A stretch of DNA of 64,000 nt from Ignavibacteriales bacterium. Its GTDB lineage: Bacteria; Bacteroidota; Ignavibacteria; Ignavibacteriales; Ignavibacteriaceae. Positions within the stretch are counted from its first letter, which is position 1. Every line of letters starts with the position of its first letter. The DNA lies in contig JADJIH010000021.1 of NCBI GenBank assembly GCA_016707115.1, positions 124,001 to 188,000 of the forward strand. Direction: 5' to 3'. Shown in pieces: positions 26,927 to 36,457 of this stretch. The notes beneath the pieces are model-generated. The model saw only the letters and a program-made list of their open reading frames with translations, was not told the origin of the DNA and ran no database searches. A program made the translations under genes and the position numbers.

Positions 26927-28012
26927 ATGTTAATTGATATAACAACAGCATCGCCGCCTTATAAAGTGTTGCAAAGTTTTGCAGCTGAAGAATTAAAAGA
27001 ACGAATGGGAGGAACTTCTGCGGTAAGCAGAATGATTGATATGGCGGCAAATCAATCAGGCATAGATCATAGATTTTTTGTGATACCTGATGGTGATAAT
27101 AAATCTTCAGAAAAATTTTTTACAAAAGACGAAAAACATTTTTCCCCTGATACTAAAACCCGAATGTCCGAGTATGAAAAATGGGCAACATTGCTAGTAA
27201 TAAATGCTGTAAGGGAATTAGGCGAAAAGAATAAAATTGATTTTACAACCATCGATAGATTGATAACTATTTCCTGTACCGGGTTTTTTGCACCTGGTTT
27301 GGATTATGAGCTTATTAGAGAATTTAAAATATCTCCCAGTGTTAAAAGAACAAACATTGGTTTTATGGGATGTGCAGCCTCACTGATTGGTGTTAACTCA
27401 GTTTGGGAAGCAATGAAACAAAATCAGAATGAAAATATTTTAATGGTTTCAGTTGAACTGTGCAGCCTTCATCTTCAAACAGAACCGACTAGAGATAATA
27501 TATTAGCAAATATGATATTTGCTGATGGAGCTGCTGCTGCACTCTTTTCCAAAACAAATACTTCTATAAAACCAAAACTGGAGATTGAATTCGCAGAATC
27601 ATTTCTATTTGAAAATTCTGCAAAATTTATGGGATGGAAGATTGGCAATAATGGATTTGAGATGATGCTTTCTTCTGAATTACCCAAAATAATATTAAAC
27701 TCTGCTTCACCAAGAGCTAAAGAAATCTTGTTAAATAAGGGTTTTAATATTTCACAAATCAAACATTGGGCCTTGCATCCTGGCGGAAGAGCGATTTTAG
27801 ATTCGTTACAAAATGGACTTGAACTTTCAGATGAACAATTAAAACCCTCACGTGAGATATTAAAAAATTATGGCAATCTTTCATCTGTATCTATTCTCTT
27901 TGTATTAAAAAATATCATGGAAAATAATTTGCTTCAAAAAGATGAATATTGCTGTGCAATAGCTTTTGGGCCAGGGTTAACAATGGAATTAGTGCTATTT
28001 AGAATATCATAG
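26927..28012 (+). CDS. Type III polyketide synthase (chalcone/stilbene synthase family)
   Basis: A 361-residue ketosynthase that condenses malonyl-CoA onto an acyl-CoA starter. The catalytic triad is visible: Cys149 in GFMGCAAS, His284 in ALHPGGRAIL and Asn317 in NYGNLSS. The 33-residue His-Asn spacing equals that of chalcone synthase (303/336). Other family blocks: SCTGFFAPGLDYEL, FADGAAAALF. It starts after GAGGATAGT. It heads a three-gene operon with a methyltransferase and a flavoprotein, the order known for srsABC of Streptomyces griseus, where the products are alkylresorcinols turned into methylated alkylquinone phenolic lipids. I infer a membrane phenolic lipid or alkylpyrone here; starter specificity is not readable. 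Confidence 0.92.
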   Translation: MLIDITTASPPYKVLQSFAAEELKERMGGTSAVSRMIDMAANQSGIDHRFFVIPDGDNKSSEKFFTKDEKHFSPDTKTRMSEYEKWATLLVINAVRELGEKNKIDFTTIDRLITISCTGFFAPGLDYELIREFKISPSVKRTNIGFMGCAASLIGVNSVWEAMKQNQNENILMVSVELCSLHLQTEPTRDNILANMIFADGAAAALFSKTNTSIKPKLEIEFAESFLFENSAKFMGWKIGNNGFEMMLSSELPKIILNSASPRAKEILLNKGFNISQIKHWALHPGGRAILDSLQNGLELSDEQLKPSREILKNYGNLSSVSILFVLKNIMENNLLQKDEYCCAIAFGPGLTMELVLFRIS

Positions 28013-28013
28013 T

Positions 28014-28673
28014 ATGAAAAAATATTATGAACCCGAATTAATGGATGATTTTTCAATTCGTGATTCACGGATAGATGATGCACTTAAGGAACTTAAGATT
28101 ATAAATAATTATTTGGGTGGAGTCTCAACAACAGTATCAGCATTAAAGTATTTTACAAGAGATAAATTAATAAGTCTAAAAATAATAGATGTGGGATCCG
28201 GATCTTCAGATAATTTAATTATAGCAAAAAACACATATCCAAATCTTCAAATTATATCGGTCGATAAAAATATCAGTGTATTAAACTATTCTAAAAATTC
28301 TTTACAAAAAATTAATTCCGATGCTTATCGACTGCCGTTCAAAGATGAATGTTGTGATATTGTTCATATTGCTCTTTTTCTTCACCACTTTAATGAAGAT
28401 CAAATAGAAAAATTATTAAATGAATTTTTAAGAATCTGTAAAAAAGGTATTATCATAAATGATTTGCAGAGATCATTACTAGCTCTTGCTGGAATTAAAT
28501 TATTAACTGTTCTTTTCTCTAAAAGCATCCTGGTTAAAAACGATGCTCCAGTTTCTGTTAAAAGAAGTTTTAATAAATCTGAAATTATTAATTTTCTCAG
28601 AAAATCTGGAGTTTCAAATTATATAATAAAATATAAATGGGCTTTCAGGTGGATGGTGGTAATTAAAAAGTGA
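28014..28673 (+). CDS. SAM-dependent methyltransferase of the type III PKS operon
   Basis: A 219-residue class I methyltransferase. Motif I is IIDVGSGSSDNLIIAK (~61-76), followed by the acidic loop IISVDKN, and motif IV/post-motif IVHIALFLHHFNEDQ. It starts one base after the PKS stop codon and overlaps the flavoprotein start by 4 bases, so the three are translated together. In the srsABC comparison the methyltransferase acts on the alkylresorcinol made by the PKS; I infer C- or O-methylation of a polyketide phenol. Confidence 0.88.
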   Translation: MKKYYEPELMDDFSIRDSRIDDALKELKIINNYLGGVSTTVSALKYFTRDKLISLKIIDVGSGSSDNLIIAKNTYPNLQIISVDKNISVLNYSKNSLQKINSDAYRLPFKDECCDIVHIALFLHHFNEDQIEKLLNEFLRICKKGIIINDLQRSLLALAGIKLLTVLFSKSILVKNDAPVSVKRSFNKSEIINFLRKSGVSNYIIKYKWAFRWMVVIKK

Positions 28674-29824
28674 AGAAGTTAGAAACAGAAGTATTAATCA
28701 TTGGTGGTGGTCCGGCTGGCTCAACAACAGCACTATATCTTTCTCGCCTTGGATTTAATGTAACATTAGTTGAAAAGAAAACTTTTCCCCGTGAAACTTT
28801 ATGCGGTGAATTTCTATCGAAAGAAGTAACTGATGTGTTGAAAGATTTAAATATTTTTGATGATTTTATTAGCCTAAAGCCAAATAAAATTAATGCATTT
28901 AGAGCTGTTGATAGTTCTGGAATTGAAGTGAGATCTGATTTAAATTTTGAAGCATATGCTTTAAAACGTTCTGTCTTTGATACTTTTTTATTGGGAAAAG
29001 CCCAAAGTAGAATGGTTAATGTTATCCAGCCTGCTGAAGTCGTTTCAATCCTTAAAACAAAATCAGATTTTATTTCACAAATAAAAGACAATTCGGGGGA
29101 ATCATTTGCAATTAATTCAAAGTTAGTAATTGCAGCCTATGGTAAACAGAACGTTTTAGATAAAAAGATGCAGCGTGAATTCGTTAATGAAAAATCAAAC
29201 TTAAACGGTGTTAAATTTCATATACCTGTTAGTTTATTGAATAACATTTCTTCAGAGGAAATAATTATTTATACTAATCAGGGCTTTTACTGTGGAATGA
29301 ATCGTGTTAATGAAAATGAGATGACTGTTTGTTTCCTTGAGGATAGAGAAACATCGAAAATTCCTGCACGGGAAAAATTGGTCGATATGATCAAATCAAA
29401 TAAACAATTCAACAAAGTTTTTTCTACTGAAGCTCTTCAATATATCCGGTCTGTTAATATCTATGGGACAGGTAATATTTATTTTGGAAAGAGAAAATTA
29501 ATTGAAAACGGTATTATAATGATTGGTGATTCAGCACGTGTTATTTCCCCATTAGCAGGTGATGGAATAGGTATGGCTATGGAATCAGCAAAACTTTTAT
29601 CTGGAATCATTTCTAGAAACACTATCGATGAATCTCATCGTAAAAAATTATATTTAGATTATGTAAATAATTTTGATACGGCATTCACGAAAAGACTAAA
29701 AACTGCAGGTATTATTCAAAAATTTATTTTAGGTACAATATTCCGTAAAATTGGTTTCGGTTTTGCAAATAAATATCCTGCCATACTTCCTTCTCTAATT
29801 AAGTTTACGAGAAGTTTAAATTGA
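28670..29824 (+). CDS. FAD-dependent oxidoreductase (geranylgeranyl-reductase/hydroxylase-like) of the PKS operon
   Basis: A 384-residue flavoprotein with a GTG start overlapping the methyltransferase stop (GTGA). The N-terminus has the FAD-binding Rossmann motif LIIGGGPAGSTTALYLSRLG and an acidic end of strand 2 (LVEKK), then FPRETLCGEFLS. The second FAD motif is IGDSARVISPLAGDGIGMAMESA. This is the p-hydroxybenzoate-hydroxylase / geranylgeranyl-reductase superfamily. In srsABC the matching gene hydroxylates the methylated alkylresorcinol to a quinone; here I infer ring hydroxylation. Reduction of an isoprenoid is the main alternative. Confidence 0.87.
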   Translation: MKKLETEVLIIGGGPAGSTTALYLSRLGFNVTLVEKKTFPRETLCGEFLSKEVTDVLKDLNIFDDFISLKPNKINAFRAVDSSGIEVRSDLNFEAYALKRSVFDTFLLGKAQSRMVNVIQPAEVVSILKTKSDFISQIKDNSGESFAINSKLVIAAYGKQNVLDKKMQREFVNEKSNLNGVKFHIPVSLLNNISSEEIIIYTNQGFYCGMNRVNENEMTVCFLEDRETSKIPAREKLVDMIKSNKQFNKVFSTEALQYIRSVNIYGTGNIYFGKRKLIENGIIMIGDSARVISPLAGDGIGMAMESAKLLSGIISRNTIDESHRKKLYLDYVNNFDTAFTKRLKTAGIIQKFILGTIFRKIGFGFANKYPAILPSLIKFTRSLN

Positions 29825-29929
29825 GTCTCTAATTTTTAAACCGATCTCTAAATGATAACTCACACTAATATTAATAATTGAAACTATATTTGACCGGTTA
29901 ATCATTTAATTTATAATGTAATATTAATT

Positions 29930-30874
29930 ATGAAATTATATACAAATAATCGTCAGGCACTTACACGATTTGCATGGCTTTCAGTTGCAGCTGCTATTTT
30001 TACTATTGCTCTAAAGGGTGTTGCATATATTCTAACTGGCTCGGTGGGTTTGCTTTCAGATGCACTAGAATCCATTGTCAACCTTGCAGGAGCACTTATG
30101 GCTTTGGCAATGTTAACAATAGCTGCCCGTCCTGCAGATGAGGATCACGCCTATGGACATAGTAAAGCAGAATATTTTTCAAGCGGTGTCGAAGGCATGT
30201 TGATATTAGTTGCTGCTTTGGGTATCGCAGTAACTGCTATACCCCGGCTTTTTACTCCAAAACCACTTGAACAAGTCGGTTTGGGTTTAGCGGTTTCGGT
30301 TGCAGCTTCTTTTATAAACTTGTTTGTTTCGATTGTGCTATCAAAAGCTGGCAAAAAATATCATTCGATAACTCTTGAAGCTGATGCGCAACATCTAATG
30401 ACCGATGTATGGACATCAGTTGGTGTTCTGTTTGGAGTTGGTGCAGTGGCACTTACTGGTTGGGAACGTCTAGATCCGATTGTGGCAATTCTTGTCGCTG
30501 GAAATATCGTTTGGTCCGGGGTTCGTATTGTACGCAAATCCGCATTTGGGTTGATGGATACAGCCCTTTCGATGGAAGAACAAGAAAAAATACAAAAAGT
30601 ATTAGAACCTTATATCAAAAATGGGGTACAGTATCACGCACTTCGTACACGTCAATCAGGCGCACGACAATTTGTATCGCTTCACGTACTGGTTCCTGGT
30701 ATGTGGACAGTTCAAAAAAGTCATCAACTTTTAGAAAGTATAGAAGCCGATATTAGAAATGCATTATCGGGTGTTATAGTATTTACTCATTTAGAATCAT
30801 TAGATGATCCAGCATCCTGGGAAGATATTAATCTTGACCGTAATGAAGATTCTTCAAATAAAGACAAAAAGTAA
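29930..30874 (+). CDS. Cation diffusion facilitator (CDF) metal transporter
   Basis: A 314-residue CDF exporter of the inner membrane. Six hydrophobic segments cover ~12-210; the first metal site lies in LLSDALESIVNLAG, GHSKAEYFSSGVEG follows in the conserved loop, and the second metal-binding HxxxD is in ADAQHLMTDVWTS. The C-terminal cytoplasmic domain (~215-300, HALRTRQSGARQFVSLHVLVP; FTHLES) is normal. It should export Zn, Fe or Mn in exchange for protons. Its base use looks richer in GC (CGT, GGC, GCA codons) than the neighbours, which hints at acquisition by transfer, but I have not measured this. Confidence 0.92.
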   Translation: MKLYTNNRQALTRFAWLSVAAAIFTIALKGVAYILTGSVGLLSDALESIVNLAGALMALAMLTIAARPADEDHAYGHSKAEYFSSGVEGMLILVAALGIAVTAIPRLFTPKPLEQVGLGLAVSVAASFINLFVSIVLSKAGKKYHSITLEADAQHLMTDVWTSVGVLFGVGAVALTGWERLDPIVAILVAGNIVWSGVRIVRKSAFGLMDTALSMEEQEKIQKVLEPYIKNGVQYHALRTRQSGARQFVSLHVLVPGMWTVQKSHQLLESIEADIRNALSGVIVFTHLESLDDPASWEDINLDRNEDSSNKDKK

Positions 30875-31441
30875 TAAATGTGGTCTTCTAATTTGTTTGG
30901 ACTCTATAACCTTTTTTGACCATTCAATTTCTGTTTTCCCGTTCTCCACTTTGAGGTTAATAATTATTGAAATGTGGGATTTAAATAACTCTTCTAAGTA
31001 AATAATTTTTTTTCGTTCCTTTAATTCTTGTTTCAAACCTTAACCTTTCTGTAGAAGATAGCAATTCATCATTCTTAAATGAGGGCTTATTTTAATGGGT
31101 AACAGTTTAGTTAGTAGTTGCATTTATCTTCTGCTAATAAATTAAATTTGCTTCGATATTTAACTTAATTATTGAGTTGTAAATTTCTCCCTTTCATTCT
31201 CTAATTTCGTTCGGACTTTCTTTTTTGTTAGTCCTTTAATTGGAGATAGTAAGTAGAAAATGTTAGCAGATCTGAGCAACTGCAAACTTATCTATCTCAT
31301 TAACTTTTATCTACCATCCAAATTCTCCGATCAGCAGCGGATGTATTTAAGATTAATCTGATTTCCTATGGAGAATCGAGGTTATAATATTTTTTATAGA
31401 AATTTTAATTTACTCATATTACAATTTTTCTAACTCATCAT
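30875..31441. other. Intergenic stretch without a supported gene
   Basis: About 570 bases of AT-rich DNA. A 60-residue minus-strand frame (30854-31036, MKQELKERKKIIYLEELFKS...) reads like protein for its first ~45 residues but overlaps the CDF stop and has no neighbour, so I regard it as a possible gene remnant only. Nothing else stands out. Confidence 0.5.
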
Positions 31442-31475
31442 AAAAAAAAGAAACCCTGCAACCGAAGCCACAGGG
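31442..31475 (-). terminator. UUCG-loop terminator after the serine hydrolase gene
   Basis: On the minus strand CCCTGTGGC-TTCG-GTTGCAGGG forms a 9-bp stem with G-U pairs and a TTCG tetraloop, followed by TTTCTTTTTTTT. Nearly identical to the terminator at 33414, with one stem base changed. Confidence 0.9.
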
Positions 31476-31514
31476 TCTAAAGAAAACTCAATATTTTAAC
31501 TTATAATTAATTAA

Positions 31515-33248
31515 CTACTTTATTTTTTTACCAGGCATTTCGCGGTTGTTTTGGTAAAGAATCATTTTCTCAATCTCACCCTTGCCGTCTGCGAAAAATT
31601 CCATCTGCGCATTAACTACCTTGTCGTAAAATTTTGTTTCCGATAAAGGAAATAGTTCGATTTCTGATTGACCAGTTGCTTGAGCAAATATTCTATTGCC
31701 ATCTACTCTAATCGTAATTACAAACTCCGGGAATAACTGGTATTCTCCGACATATTTAATGATCGTTGAATTTTCAACAACTATTTCAGCGACTTTATAA
31801 TCAACTCCTAACTTTTTAAGTTGTTCAATTCCTTGTTTATTATTTGGATTGAGCTCCAATGACTTTTTATAATTTTCGATAGCTCCTTCATTTTCACCAT
31901 TAACCATTAATGCCTCAGCATAACTATCATAAACATTCCATGATTTTGGATATTCCTGAATATTCAGTTTAAATATTGCAATTGCCTCTTCAATTTTATT
32001 AGCTCGCAAATAAGTATAACCCAATAAATTTAATTCTCTTTCATTATAACTATATAATTCTTTGTCGCTTTTAAGTTTGTTGAATTCATTAATGGCTTCC
32101 GTAATACTTGCTTTTTCGATTGTTTTATTTAATTGATCTACCAATGGTTTAGCTGGAAATTTATAATCTTGTCCATTGAGAATACTAATGATAGCATTTG
32201 TTATATTGTTTAATGGGGCACCACCAGTATTGGAAAATAAAATTACTACTTGCCCTTTTTGCGGTATTATGTAGTTTATTGTATTAAATCCATTTATACC
32301 TCCACCGTGATTATAAACAACAAACTCTTGTTCAGCGAGGGAAACCGTATCTATGAACCAACCATAAGCATACTTACTATTCCTTGCGTCAACTCTTCCC
32401 GTAAATATATCGTCCATGTATTTTTTGGGTAACAGTTTATCATTGAGTAACGCCATATCCCATTTGTATAAATCTTCAACTGTTGAATAAAGAGATCCCG
32501 CAGCGTATGGTAATGCCATATCAAGATAAGGTGCAATACTATATCCGCTTCCTGTTTTCTCATATCCTGCAGCACGCTTGTTTATTATCGATTCAAAATT
32601 ATCGTATCCTGTTTCACTTAACCCAAGTGGCTTAATAATATTTTCTAATAATGCCTCTTCATAAGTTTTTCCTGTAACGTGTTCAATTATCCCTCCAAGA
32701 ATAAAGTATCCTGAATTATTGTAATTAAATTTTGTTCCAGGTTCAAATTCTAGATCCTCACTGCAGTATTCTTTAATAAAATCATCGGGTGCATAATATT
32801 GTTTACTTGTTTTCTCAAAAAAATCAGGCTGATTAGTATAACTTGGTATTCCTGAAGTGTGAGTTAATAACATTTCAATCGTTACTTTATCACCAATGTC
32901 TTTTCTGTAATATGGCAGATAGTCTGTGATTTTATCTTCAAGCTTTATCTTATTTTTTTCTACTAACTGCATTATAAGCATTGAAGTAAATTGTTTAGTT
33001 ATAGAACCTAGTCGGAATTTTGTATCATAAGAGTTAGGAATGTTCCATTCCATATTTGCCAAACCATAACCTCTCTTAAAGATAACTTTACCATTATCAG
33101 CTACCAATGCACTGCCGTTGAAGAGCCGATATTCAAGATACCTATTTAGAAGTTCATCAATTTTTTCAGGTTTGTTTTGTGAAAAAGAAATTGGTGATAG
33201 TAAAAAGATAAGGGTGATTACAAATGAAAATACCTTTTTTATATACAT
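31515..33248 (-). CDS. Exported serine hydrolase (class C beta-lactamase-like) with TPR repeats
   Basis: A 577-residue exported protein with signal peptide (LIFLLSPISFSQ). Residues ~28-350 are a beta-lactamase class C / DD-peptidase fold: SxxK at Ser82-Lys85 (LGSITKQFT), YNN in FNYNNSGYFILGG and the HGG-type motif YNHGGGINGF. Residues ~395-490 hold two or three TPR units (GYTYLRANKIEEAIAIFKLN; AIENYKKSLELNPNN), and a beta-rich tail (VVENSTIIKYVGEYQLFPEF) resembles the DUF3471 domain often fused to such enzymes. It may be a peptidase or esterase of the envelope; true beta-lactam hydrolysis is not implied. It is a single gene with its own terminator. Confidence 0.88.
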   Translation of the reverse strand: MYIKKVFSFVITLIFLLSPISFSQNKPEKIDELLNRYLEYRLFNGSALVADNGKVIFKRGYGLANMEWNIPNSYDTKFRLGSITKQFTSMLIMQLVEKNKIKLEDKITDYLPYYRKDIGDKVTIEMLLTHTSGIPSYTNQPDFFEKTSKQYYAPDDFIKEYCSEDLEFEPGTKFNYNNSGYFILGGIIEHVTGKTYEEALLENIIKPLGLSETGYDNFESIINKRAAGYEKTGSGYSIAPYLDMALPYAAGSLYSTVEDLYKWDMALLNDKLLPKKYMDDIFTGRVDARNSKYAYGWFIDTVSLAEQEFVVYNHGGGINGFNTINYIIPQKGQVVILFSNTGGAPLNNITNAIISILNGQDYKFPAKPLVDQLNKTIEKASITEAINEFNKLKSDKELYSYNERELNLLGYTYLRANKIEEAIAIFKLNIQEYPKSWNVYDSYAEALMVNGENEGAIENYKKSLELNPNNKQGIEQLKKLGVDYKVAEIVVENSTIIKYVGEYQLFPEFVITIRVDGNRIFAQATGQSEIELFPLSETKFYDKVVNAQMEFFADGKGEIEKMILYQNNREMPGKKIK

Positions 33249-33413
33249 CTTATTTTTCCTTATGTAGTTAGTAAAATTCTTGAACCAATATTTTTCATTA
33301 GATACAATATTTTAATTATTTATAAGGCTATTTAATACAAAATGATAAGAGGTAAAATTAAATTATTAAGTGGCCTAGATTTGCGGATAAACTTAAAAGT
33401 TGGTGGTAGAATA

Positions 33414-33445
33414 TAAAAAGAAACCCTGCGACCGAAGCCACAGGG
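33414..33445 (-). terminator. UUCG-loop terminator after the phosphodiester glycosidase gene
   Basis: On the minus strand CCCTGTGGC-TTCG-GTCGCAGGG gives a 9-bp stem and TTCG loop, then TTTCTTTTT. It is the sister copy of the terminator at 31442. Confidence 0.9.
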
Positions 33446-33511
33446 CCTTGTGTTAACAAAAAGCTTGGGGGAGGACTTTTTGCTAACCACATCTTAAAGA
33501 TAAACAAATTT

Positions 33512-35932
33512 TTACTTCATCAAAATCATTTTTCGTGTTTGCACAAAATCTCCAGCCTGTAATCTGCAGAAATATACTCCACTTGGAAGATTAACCGTTT
33601 CCCATTTTATTTCATAAGTTCCAATAGTTTTTTCTTCGTTTACCAAATTTTTTAATTCTTGACCAAGAGAGTTAAATATTTTTATTGTTACTTGAGAAGA
33701 TTTTGGAATTGAATATCTTATAGTAGAAGAACTATTAAAAGGATTAGGATAATTCTGTGAGAGTAAAAACTCGGTCGGTATTTCAGTGTTTCCTTCTTCA
33801 ACTCCAGTCGAAATAAAATGTGCCCGGAAATCATCTAAATTTATTGCCCCGTTATCTTTTTTCGTATCATTTGTTTCAACTAGATAAGTGCGTGTCCATT
33901 TTATTGGAAAAGTCAGAATCGCATTTGGATTTATCCAGCTCGGAACGGCATCACTCAAATCAACTTCTACATATTTCCACATATTTAACCAATCAATTCC
34001 GGGATCCCCATTAGTGAAATTAATTAAGAATACTTCATTATCGTTATCCTTAAATTCACCGCGAAGCCAATGCTTTTTGCCATCACCGTAAACCTGTATG
34101 CTCAGTTTTTCCGGCGAACCTGAAATTAGAATTTCCTTATTTAGGTAAAGAGCGCTTGTACCTCCTGTTGCAAGACTATAATTAAGCTTGCCTGAAGTTG
34201 GAGCAGAAATAAAATTTGTGCTGTCACTAATAAAACTGCATTGTGTAAGATTAACTCTTGTTCCTGTCATAGTGTATCCTGAAAGATCAGAAAAATCATC
34301 AATCATTATTGTAGCTGAATTACCAACTGTGAGTGGAACAGAACCACTTATGGAATCAATCTCTGCAATTATTTCTCCATTGCCTGTATTAATTGCTGTA
34401 AAATAACCACTCGCAGATATAGTGCCTAGATCACCTGTCACTGTCCACTGAAAATCAGTTTGTTGAAGTAGAATTTGATTATTGTAATTATCATATGCAG
34501 TTGCTGTCATTTGCTGCGATTGTCCTGGTTGTAGAATTACCGGATTTGGTTCTAAAAAAATCTCTGAAATTTTTGCAAGATGTACTAAAGCAGAGTCTTT
34601 AATTTCACCAACTGTTGCGAAAATATAACCCGATACTGTATCGAATGAAGCGGTAAATACACCGTTCTGAGTAATGATTCCTATTGAAGGATCACAACTC
34701 CAGACTAGACTTCCGGAAGCAATATTTACGGGATTATAATATTGATCAAATCCAGAAGCAAAAAGGTTTACACTTGATCCGCCAAGTACAAATACTTCCT
34801 TTGGATGAATTCTGATGTACTCCAATGGTCCGGTTGGTGCAGTACTAATTAATAGCAGACTATTTGCAACAGATCTTTCACCGCCGATATCAGAAGGGCT
34901 ATTTACTATTGATCCTCTTACAACCATAGTAGATGAACCTCCTCCATCCAGATTTAATCCATTATGAACACCCCAGATTTTCATATAATCACCAAGTTCT
35001 TTGTATGACATCCCTACACTTAATCCAGGTTGTCTTCCATCAACCACAAACATAAAAAATTGGGTGGAATCCTGATTGAATCCCACGGATGTGCGTGGAT
35101 GACGATCTCCATTATCTTGGTTTACATTTCCATTTTGTACAAGCCAGGTATTTCCTCCAATTAGCTGCTCGATTTTGGAGAGGGCAGGAGTTAAATTTAA
35201 CACAACCTTTATGGTGTCGTCTTTAAAAAGATTATTTACTAAAAATACACCGGATATACCGTGACCTGAAAGTACAGCCTTATTATTTCCTATAACCATA
35301 TTTCCAATTCCAGTCACAACTGTATCAACTATACATCTGATTGTGTCATTAACAAGCCAGCTATCTATGGGAATTATCCGGACTTCAGTTCCATATTGAT
35401 TTGTTGAAGTACTGCTACCATAAAATGAATTGTAGAAAATCATTTCATCTACGTTACGAATTTTATTTACACCAGATATACTTTTTATACTGTCATCTCT
35501 AATTATTAAACCAGAAAAATTCTGCATCCCGATAATCGGATTTTTATCTATATCAAATGCTATATTCAGCCAATCGTTTGTAGCTTTTAACAGCTGGCCG
35601 TTTGCAACTTGAGATCCGATCTGTTCACCCGTGCTGGTATTATAAAAATCACCATTGATGGCTGCGACAACTTTGTGTTCTTCAAAATTATTACGGGCTG
35701 CCATTGATGATGTTTTTTCAAAAGCCATCAGTTTATCACCAGCCTTAACAGATTGAAATTTTAACCACGGATTCTGAATATCAATTTTTATAATATTAAT
35801 ATTCCAGGGACCTGAATCAATGATTTGATGATATTGAGTTACACCTGGTCCAACTTGAACACTATCCAGTGAACCTGCATAAATAGATACTGTGATAAGA
35901 AAAATTGAGAAAAGAAAAATCCTGATTTTCAT
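33512..35932 (-). CDS. Secreted phosphodiester glycosidase (NAGPA/DUF2233) family protein with T9SS sorting domain
   Basis: An 806-residue exported protein when started at the ATG preceded by GGAGCAACT; a longer upstream in-frame start would bury the signal peptide KIRIFLFSIFLITVSIYAG. Residues ~55-365 match the phosphodiester glycosidase domain (the lysosomal uncovering-enzyme family): AAINGDFYNTSTGEQIGS, RHPRTSVGFNQDS, FFMFVVDGRQPGLSVGMS and LNLDGGGSSTMVVRG. Two Ig-like BIG2-type modules follow (~375-540), then a jelly-roll (~545-700, IMIDDFSDLSGY), and a T9SS type A domain NYPNPFNSS ... KMILMK. Such enzymes cut sugar-1-phosphodiester links; a substrate such as a teichoic-acid-like or capsular phosphoglycan is inference. 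Its neighbour is the serine hydrolase, with a matching terminator. Confidence 0.87.
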   Translation of the reverse strand: MKIRIFLFSIFLITVSIYAGSLDSVQVGPGVTQYHQIIDSGPWNINIIKIDIQNPWLKFQSVKAGDKLMAFEKTSSMAARNNFEEHKVVAAINGDFYNTSTGEQIGSQVANGQLLKATNDWLNIAFDIDKNPIIGMQNFSGLIIRDDSIKSISGVNKIRNVDEMIFYNSFYGSSTSTNQYGTEVRIIPIDSWLVNDTIRCIVDTVVTGIGNMVIGNNKAVLSGHGISGVFLVNNLFKDDTIKVVLNLTPALSKIEQLIGGNTWLVQNGNVNQDNGDRHPRTSVGFNQDSTQFFMFVVDGRQPGLSVGMSYKELGDYMKIWGVHNGLNLDGGGSSTMVVRGSIVNSPSDIGGERSVANSLLLISTAPTGPLEYIRIHPKEVFVLGGSSVNLFASGFDQYYNPVNIASGSLVWSCDPSIGIITQNGVFTASFDTVSGYIFATVGEIKDSALVHLAKISEIFLEPNPVILQPGQSQQMTATAYDNYNNQILLQQTDFQWTVTGDLGTISASGYFTAINTGNGEIIAEIDSISGSVPLTVGNSATIMIDDFSDLSGYTMTGTRVNLTQCSFISDSTNFISAPTSGKLNYSLATGGTSALYLNKEILISGSPEKLSIQVYGDGKKHWLRGEFKDNDNEVFLINFTNGDPGIDWLNMWKYVEVDLSDAVPSWINPNAILTFPIKWTRTYLVETNDTKKDNGAINLDDFRAHFISTGVEEGNTEIPTEFLLSQNYPNPFNSSSTIRYSIPKSSQVTIKIFNSLGQELKNLVNEEKTIGTYEIKWETVNLPSGVYFCRLQAGDFVQTRKMILMK

Positions 35933-36457
35933 AGTTGCTCCACAATAATTCAGAATTAAAAAACAATGAAGAATGAACACTTTAAAATAACAAATTAGTA
36001 CATCTATTTAATCAATCCTGATAAAAAGTTATAAATATCTTAAAGCGAGTTTAGATTAAAAGGTATAATCATTGAAAGAAAATTTTGAGGATAAATAAGT
36101 TCAATAAAGAATTTGTACGCAAATAATTAATCCTAATGATTCGAAAATATTATTATATACAATTAGAGAAATTCAATCCTATAATATGTGAATGTTTTTT
36201 TCCACTGTTCAGGTTTACTAGCCAGATTCTATTATTCATTTCTTTATTACTTTATATATATGAACACTTGTCAAATAGAAAATGCTATTTTACTTTAAAA
36301 GATTGAACGTTTAATAATTGGATCGCTTTTTTTGGGGCAGGTCATAAATTTAAAGTAAGCGTACCTACAATCGGTTGATAAAAAAGAAGTAAACCGATAA
36401 AAAACAAAGAGTTATCCGAATTAGCAATTTTGCGCAGTTGTTAAATGAGGAGAACCA
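35933..36457. other. Intergenic stretch without a supported gene
   Basis: About 525 AT-rich bases between divergently arranged genes. A small inverted repeat (ATCGGTT / AACCGAT, 36370-36398) lies 60 bases before the zinc-ribbon-like gene and could be part of its leader. No ORF is convincing. Confidence 0.5.

Noticed and set aside
30409..30756. 115-residue ORF overlapping the CDF gene
   Set aside because: Out-of-frame shadow; the CDF frame has full family motifs.
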